Shown here piece after piece: positions 14,070 through 18,671 of a stretch of DNA of 18,671 nucleotides. The notes beneath the pieces are model-generated. The model saw only the letters and a program-made list of their open reading frames with translations. It searched no databases and had not been told where the DNA came from. Both the position numbers and the translations under genes were made by a program. The first letter of the stretch is position 1. Each line of letters opens with the position of its first letter. Source of the stretch: JBBSQE01 sp038258095 (GTDB lineage Bacteria; Actinomycetota; Thermoleophilia; Solirubrobacterales; 70-9); assembly GCA_038258095.1 (NCBI GenBank), contig JBBSQE010000031.1, forward strand, positions 1 through 18,671, written 5' to 3'.

Positions 14070-14366
14070 CTAGGTCGAGCCGCTCGCCGAGGCGGGGTTG
14101 TCGGCGGCCCAGGCGATGATCGCCTTCGAGTCGCTCACGACCTCCCCGGTGTCGGTGACCAGCACAGGGACAGCCTGCTGGCCCGACAACCTCTCGACCT
14201 CACGGCGGCCGTCGGTGATCCACTTCACCGGACCGACGCCGTGGCCCCGGACCCTGATCACCTCCGGCTCCCATCCGGCTTCTCGAAGGGCCACATCCGC
14301 GTTGCGGCACGCGTGCCCTCCCGGGATCGGTACGGGGAACGTTCCCCAGCAGACGAATAGCTTCAT
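14070..14366 (-). CDS. Glutaredoxin / GST N-terminal-like thioredoxin-fold protein
   Basis: This 98-residue cytoplasmic protein has the thioredoxin fold of glutaredoxins and glutathione S-transferase N-domains. It begins with a strand MKLFVCWGTF with Cys6. A helix follows with HACRNADVALREAGWEPEVI. Next is the cis-proline segment QQAVPVLVTDTG, and then SDSKAIIAWAADNP, which matches the GST-N thiol-binding ES-x-AI pattern. The usual glutaredoxin C-x-x-C is missing: Cys6 and Cys20 are 14 residues apart, so disulfide chemistry would be unusual. Actinomycetes generally use mycothiol rather than glutathione, so the thiol partner is open. Start is ATG at 14366, with weak Shine-Dalgarno. It is divergent from the ABC exporter ATPase with only 24 bp between start codons. 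Confidence 0.7.
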   Translation of the reverse strand: MKLFVCWGTFPVPIPGGHACRNADVALREAGWEPEVIRVRGHGVGPVKWITDGRREVERLSGQQAVPVLVTDTGEVVSDSKAIIAWAADNPASASGST

Positions 14367-14390
14367 GGGCTCGAGGCGATCCTGCGCCCG

Positions 14391-15308
14391 GTGATCGCGG
14401 TCGAATCACTGAGCAAGCGCTTCGGTTCATCACTCGCCGTCGACGACCTCAGCTTCACTGTCGAGCCGGGAACCGTCCTCGGCTTCCTCGGCCCCAACGG
14501 CGCCGGGAAGACGACGACCCTGCGGGTCCTCCTCGGTCTGGCGCGTGCAACCAGCGGGTCGGCGACGATCGACGGCGAGCCCTACGGATCGCTCTCGAGA
14601 CCCACCGATACGGTCGGCGCCGTTCTCGACAGCTCCGGGTTCCATCCGGGGCGCAGGGGCCGCAACCATCTTCGGGTGGTCGCGCTGGAGGCGGGCCTGC
14701 CACCGTCCCGGGTGGACGAGGTCCTCCAGCTCGTCGAGCTCGACAGCGCCGGCGGGAAGCGGGTCAAGGGGTACTCGCTGGGGATGAAGCAGCGGCTGAA
14801 CCTCGCCGGCGCGCTGCTCGGCGACCCTCGGGTACTGATCCTGGACGAGCCCGCCAACGGGCTGGACCCGCAGGGGATCCGCTGGCTGCGCGACTTCCTG
14901 CGCTCGATGGCCTCAGAGGGGCGGACCGTGCTCGTGTCGAGCCATGTGCTCGCCGAGGTTTCCCAGACTGTCGACCAGGTCGTGGTCATCCACCATGGCA
15001 AGCTCCGTGCGCACTCGACGCTCGCCGAGCTGACTCAGCGGGCGCGGGGCGGGGCCGCGGGCGTGCGCGTGCGCAGCCCGCAGGCCACGCAACTCGCGGA
15101 GCTCCTACAAGCCGCCGGCGCGACGGTCGAGAAGGCGCCAGAACTCGATGCGCTGGTCGTCTCGGCCTCGACCCTCGAACAGGTCGGCGAGACTGCCGCG
15201 GCCAACTCGGTCGTCCTGCACGAGCTGACCAGCGCCGGCTCGTCCTCTCTCGAGGACATCTTCTTCGAGCTCACGGGTGACGCCGAAGCCCCCGGGGTCG
15301 CGGAATGA
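14391..15308 (+). CDS. ABC-2 type exporter ATP-binding protein
   Basis: This 305-residue ATPase of the DrrA/CcmA-like group drives an exporter with the next gene's permease. Motifs are Walker A GPNGAGKTT (34-42), signature YSLGMKQR (128-135), Walker B VLILDEP (148-154), D-loop NGLDP and switch His in VLVSSH. The Q-loop region reads VGAVLDSSGFHPGRRGRNHL, as in antibiotic/lantibiotic-type exporters. After about residue 220 a C-terminal extension of roughly 85 residues (VRVRSPQATQLAELL... ending SLEDIFFELTGD) is typical of this group. Start is GTG at 14391 with poor Shine-Dalgarno; GATCCT seven bases upstream could be a -10 box for a leaderless mRNA. The stop overlaps the permease ATG (ATGA). 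Substrate unknown; drug, lipid or peptide export are all possible. Confidence 0.9.
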   Translation: MIAVESLSKRFGSSLAVDDLSFTVEPGTVLGFLGPNGAGKTTTLRVLLGLARATSGSATIDGEPYGSLSRPTDTVGAVLDSSGFHPGRRGRNHLRVVALEAGLPPSRVDEVLQLVELDSAGGKRVKGYSLGMKQRLNLAGALLGDPRVLILDEPANGLDPQGIRWLRDFLRSMASEGRTVLVSSHVLAEVSQTVDQVVVIHHGKLRAHSTLAELTQRARGGAAGVRVRSPQATQLAELLQAAGATVEKAPELDALVVSASTLEQVGETAAANSVVLHELTSAGSSSLEDIFFELTGDAEAPGVAE

Positions 15309-16042
15309 CATCACTGGTGAGCGGAGAGCTCCTGAAGATCCGGACCACCCGAAGCTTCTGGTGGACGATCGGGATCGTGGAGCTCCTGGTCGTCCTGCTG
15401 ACGGTCGTACAACTCGTGAACGGGGTCGGCGACGAGCAGTCGGTGCGCGACCTGCTCTACACGCTGACCATCGTCGGTCTCTTCCTGATGATCATCGGGA
15501 TCGTCGGCTCGGCCGGCGAGTATCGCCACGGGACGATCACCTCGAGCCTCCTAGTCGCGCCGAACCGAGCCCGCTTCCACATCGCGAAGGCCGTCGCCTA
15601 CGCGATCACAGCCCTGGTCATCATCGTCCTGACTGCGATTCTCGTCCTCGCGATAACGATTCCCTGGCTCTCATCCAACGGCACCTCGATCTCCTCCCTC
15701 GGGTTGGGAGGGGGCGATCTCGCGAGTGTCCTGCTCCAGGTCCTCGCCTACTGCGTCATCGCGGCTGTGTTCGGCGTTGCGATCGGGGCGCTCGTCACGA
15801 ATCAGGTGGCGGCGATCGTCGGGATCCTCATCTTCATGCTCGCCATCGACCCGATCCTTTCCGGTCTCGTCGACACCTACGGCAAGCTCAGCCTCTCGGG
15901 GATCATCACCTCACTCAGCGGTGGCGACTCCGGATCCGATGTGCTCTCGGCCGGGGTAGCTGCGGCGCTCTTCGCCGGATACTCGGCCGTGATTCTCGCG
16001 GCGGCGATCCTCGCAAGCGGGAGACGCGACGTCTCCTCGTGA
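15305..16042 (+). CDS. ABC-2 type transporter permease
   Basis: This 245-residue membrane protein has about six hydrophobic helices, for example WWTIGIVELLVVLLTVVQLV, VGLFLMIIGIVGSAGEY and YAITALVIIVLTAILVLAIT. The segment SAGEYRHGTITSSLLVAPNRARFHIAK is the conserved cytoplasmic coupling region of ABC-2 permeases. It pairs with the ATPase encoded immediately upstream, to which it is translationally coupled by ATGA (15305-15308). The polar N-terminus MTSLVSGELLKIRTTRSF, with several basic residues, is also typical. Substrate cannot be told from sequence. The gene ends in codons that form a small perfect hairpin (16021-16035). Confidence 0.88.
   Translation: MTSLVSGELLKIRTTRSFWWTIGIVELLVVLLTVVQLVNGVGDEQSVRDLLYTLTIVGLFLMIIGIVGSAGEYRHGTITSSLLVAPNRARFHIAKAVAYAITALVIIVLTAILVLAITIPWLSSNGTSISSLGLGGGDLASVLLQVLAYCVIAAVFGVAIGALVTNQVAAIVGILIFMLAIDPILSGLVDTYGKLSLSGIITSLSGGDSGSDVLSAGVAAALFAGYSAVILAAAILASGRRDVSS
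16021..16035 (+). terminator. Small perfect hairpin at the end of the ABC-2 permease gene
   Basis: GAGACG-CGA-CGTCTC forms six pairs around a three-base loop, ending five bases before the stop codon. There is no T-run, so a terminator role is tentative. Confidence 0.25.
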
Positions 16043-16079
16043 GCTCAGCGCCACCCGGTGGGCGCCGCCGGCCCGCTGG

Positions 16080-16085
16080 TAGTTT
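16080..16085 (+). promoter_or_regulatory. Candidate -10 box for a leaderless SDR gene
   Basis: TAGTTT fits TAnnnT and ends six bases before the GTG at 16092, and no Shine-Dalgarno precedes that start. This spacing would place the transcript start at the start codon. No clear -35 box is seen. Confidence 0.35.
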
Positions 16086-16091
16086 GGGTTC

Positions 16092-16892
16092 GTGGAGATC
16101 GACGGCCGAACAGCGCTTCTCACCGGTGCAACCGGCGGTCTCGGGAGGGCAACCGCTCTGGCACTCGCGCGCGGCGGCGCGACGCTCGTCCTGAGCGCCC
16201 GCAAGCAGGCCGACATCGAGGCACTGGCCACCGAGCTGCCGGGCGAAGGGCATCGTGTGGTGACCGCCGACCTCGGCGAACCCGCCGGGGCCGAGGCGCT
16301 CGCGGCCGAGGCCGGCGATGTTGACATCCTGGTCGCCAATGCCGGCCTCCCCGCGACGGGGCGGATCGAGGAGTACTCGCCCGAGCAGGTGGGGCGCGCA
16401 CTTCGCGTCAACCTGGAGACGCCGATCATGCTCGCCCGCGCGCTCAGCCCGGCGATGGTGGAGCGCGGGTCCGGACAGCTCGTCTTCGTCGCGTCGCTGG
16501 CCGGCAAGTCCGCCAGCCCCCGCTCGTCCATCTACAACGCGACGAAGTTCGGCCTCCGCGGCTTCGCACTCGCCTTCCGTGCCGATCTCGCCGGGACGGG
16601 CGTAGGCGTCTCGATCGTCTCCCCGGGCTTCATCCGGGACGCGGGAATGTTCGCCGAGGCGGGGGCGAAGGCCCCGCCGGGCCTCGGCACGGCCACTCCG
16701 GAGGCCGTGGCCGCCGGTGTCCTGCGCGCGATCGACGCCAACAAGGTTGAGGTCGCCGTCGCTCCGCTTCGCCAGCGCGCCCTGTCCCACTTCTCCCTCG
16801 CCACCCCGACCCTGACCACGAAGATCATGAGTGGTCCTCAGGCGCGGAAATCGGCAGAGGGCCTGGCCAAGGGCCAGACCGACAAGCGATGA
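16092..16892 (+). CDS. Short-chain dehydrogenase/reductase (SDR), classical type
   Basis: This 266-residue NAD(P)-dependent oxidoreductase has a complete classical SDR set: cofactor motif TGATGGLG (11-18), ADL (59-61), NAG (83-85), Asn107, catalytic Ser135, Tyr148 and Lys152 (YNATK), and the SPGFI segment after strand six. Arg37 after the second strand (LSARK) suggests NADP(H) preference. The C-terminal region (LRQRALSHFSLATPTLTTKI) is like that of SDRs acting on lipophilic or acyl substrates, but the substrate cannot be assigned. Start is GTG at 16092 without Shine-Dalgarno. The stop (TGA 16890-16892) overlaps the ATG of an 11-codon ORF leading to the aconitase gene, so co-expression is plausible despite unrelated functions. 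Confidence 0.88.
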   Translation: MEIDGRTALLTGATGGLGRATALALARGGATLVLSARKQADIEALATELPGEGHRVVTADLGEPAGAEALAAEAGDVDILVANAGLPATGRIEEYSPEQVGRALRVNLETPIMLARALSPAMVERGSGQLVFVASLAGKSASPRSSIYNATKFGLRGFALAFRADLAGTGVGVSIVSPGFIRDAGMFAEAGAKAPPGLGTATPEAVAAGVLRAIDANKVEVAVAPLRQRALSHFSLATPTLTTKIMSGPQARKSAEGLAKGQTDKR

Positions 16893-16920
16893 ACCAATCG
16901 ATTAACAGAGGAGGCCCAGC

Positions 16921-16924
<4 letters not shown>
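16889..16924 (+). CDS. 11-codon ORF linking SDR stop to aconitase start
   Basis: ATG at 16889 overlaps the SDR stop as ATGA. It encodes MNQSINRGGPA and stops at TGA 16922-16924, which overlaps the aconitase TTG start (TTGA). It contains the aconitase Shine-Dalgarno within its codons 7-9. This is probably a coupling device or chance, not a functional peptide. Confidence 0.3.
16908..16914 (+). promoter_or_regulatory. Strong ribosome binding site fixing the aconitase TTG start
   Basis: GAGGAGG is six bases upstream of TTG 16921. No ATG or GTG with comparable spacing exists in frame, so TTG is the likely start. Confidence 0.75.

Positions 16925-18671
<1,747 letters not shown>

Overview
The window is GC-rich, densely packed bacterial chromosome. 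Short or overlapping gene junctions, GTG and TTG starts, a c-di-AMP riboswitch upstream of an NlpC/P60-like gene and likely leaderless genes all suggest an actinomycete-like organism. A deep lineage such as Thermoleophilia/Solirubrobacterales would fit, but that placement is an inference from style and gene content. No rRNA, tRNA, CRISPR array or transposase gene was seen.

Left third (1-4559, minus strand): one operon reading leftward. It encodes an APC-family amino acid/polyamine permease, a universal stress protein (USP), and the ATPase (PotA-like), lipoprotein receptor (PotD-like) and first permease (PotB-like, cut by the window edge) of a spermidine/putrescine-type ABC importer. The receptor and the permease are separated by a 174-bp element with near-perfect 21-bp terminal inverted repeats.

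Middle (4781-10011, plus strand): a divergent, tightly overlapping operon encoding a class III aminotransferase, a PucR-family regulator, a saccharopine-dehydrogenase-like oxidoreductase and alanine dehydrogenase. The two operons share a 221-bp control region with mirror-image promoter-like elements and regularly spaced GTAC cores. The working model is an amine-catabolism module. Amines enter through two transporters, the aminotransferase moves the amino group to pyruvate, and alanine dehydrogenase returns pyruvate while releasing ammonium and NADH. PucR may control both arms. The role of the saccharopine-dehydrogenase-like enzyme is unknown, and no aldehyde dehydrogenase lies inside the window.

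Right of this (10012-14069): a GC-rich intergenic stretch with a G-quadruplex motif and a nested dyad, then a Sec-exported RTX-repeat protein. Convergent to it is a minus-strand operon of an NlpC/P60-like secreted cysteine hydrolase followed by AzlC and AzlD, a branched-chain amino acid exporter. A ydaO-type c-di-AMP riboswitch precedes this operon.

Right end (14070-18671): a glutaredoxin/GST-N-like protein on the minus strand, an ABC-2 exporter pair (ATPase and permease), an SDR oxidoreductase, and the first 583 codons of aconitase A, which runs off the edge. An 11-codon ORF bridges the SDR stop and the aconitase TTG start.
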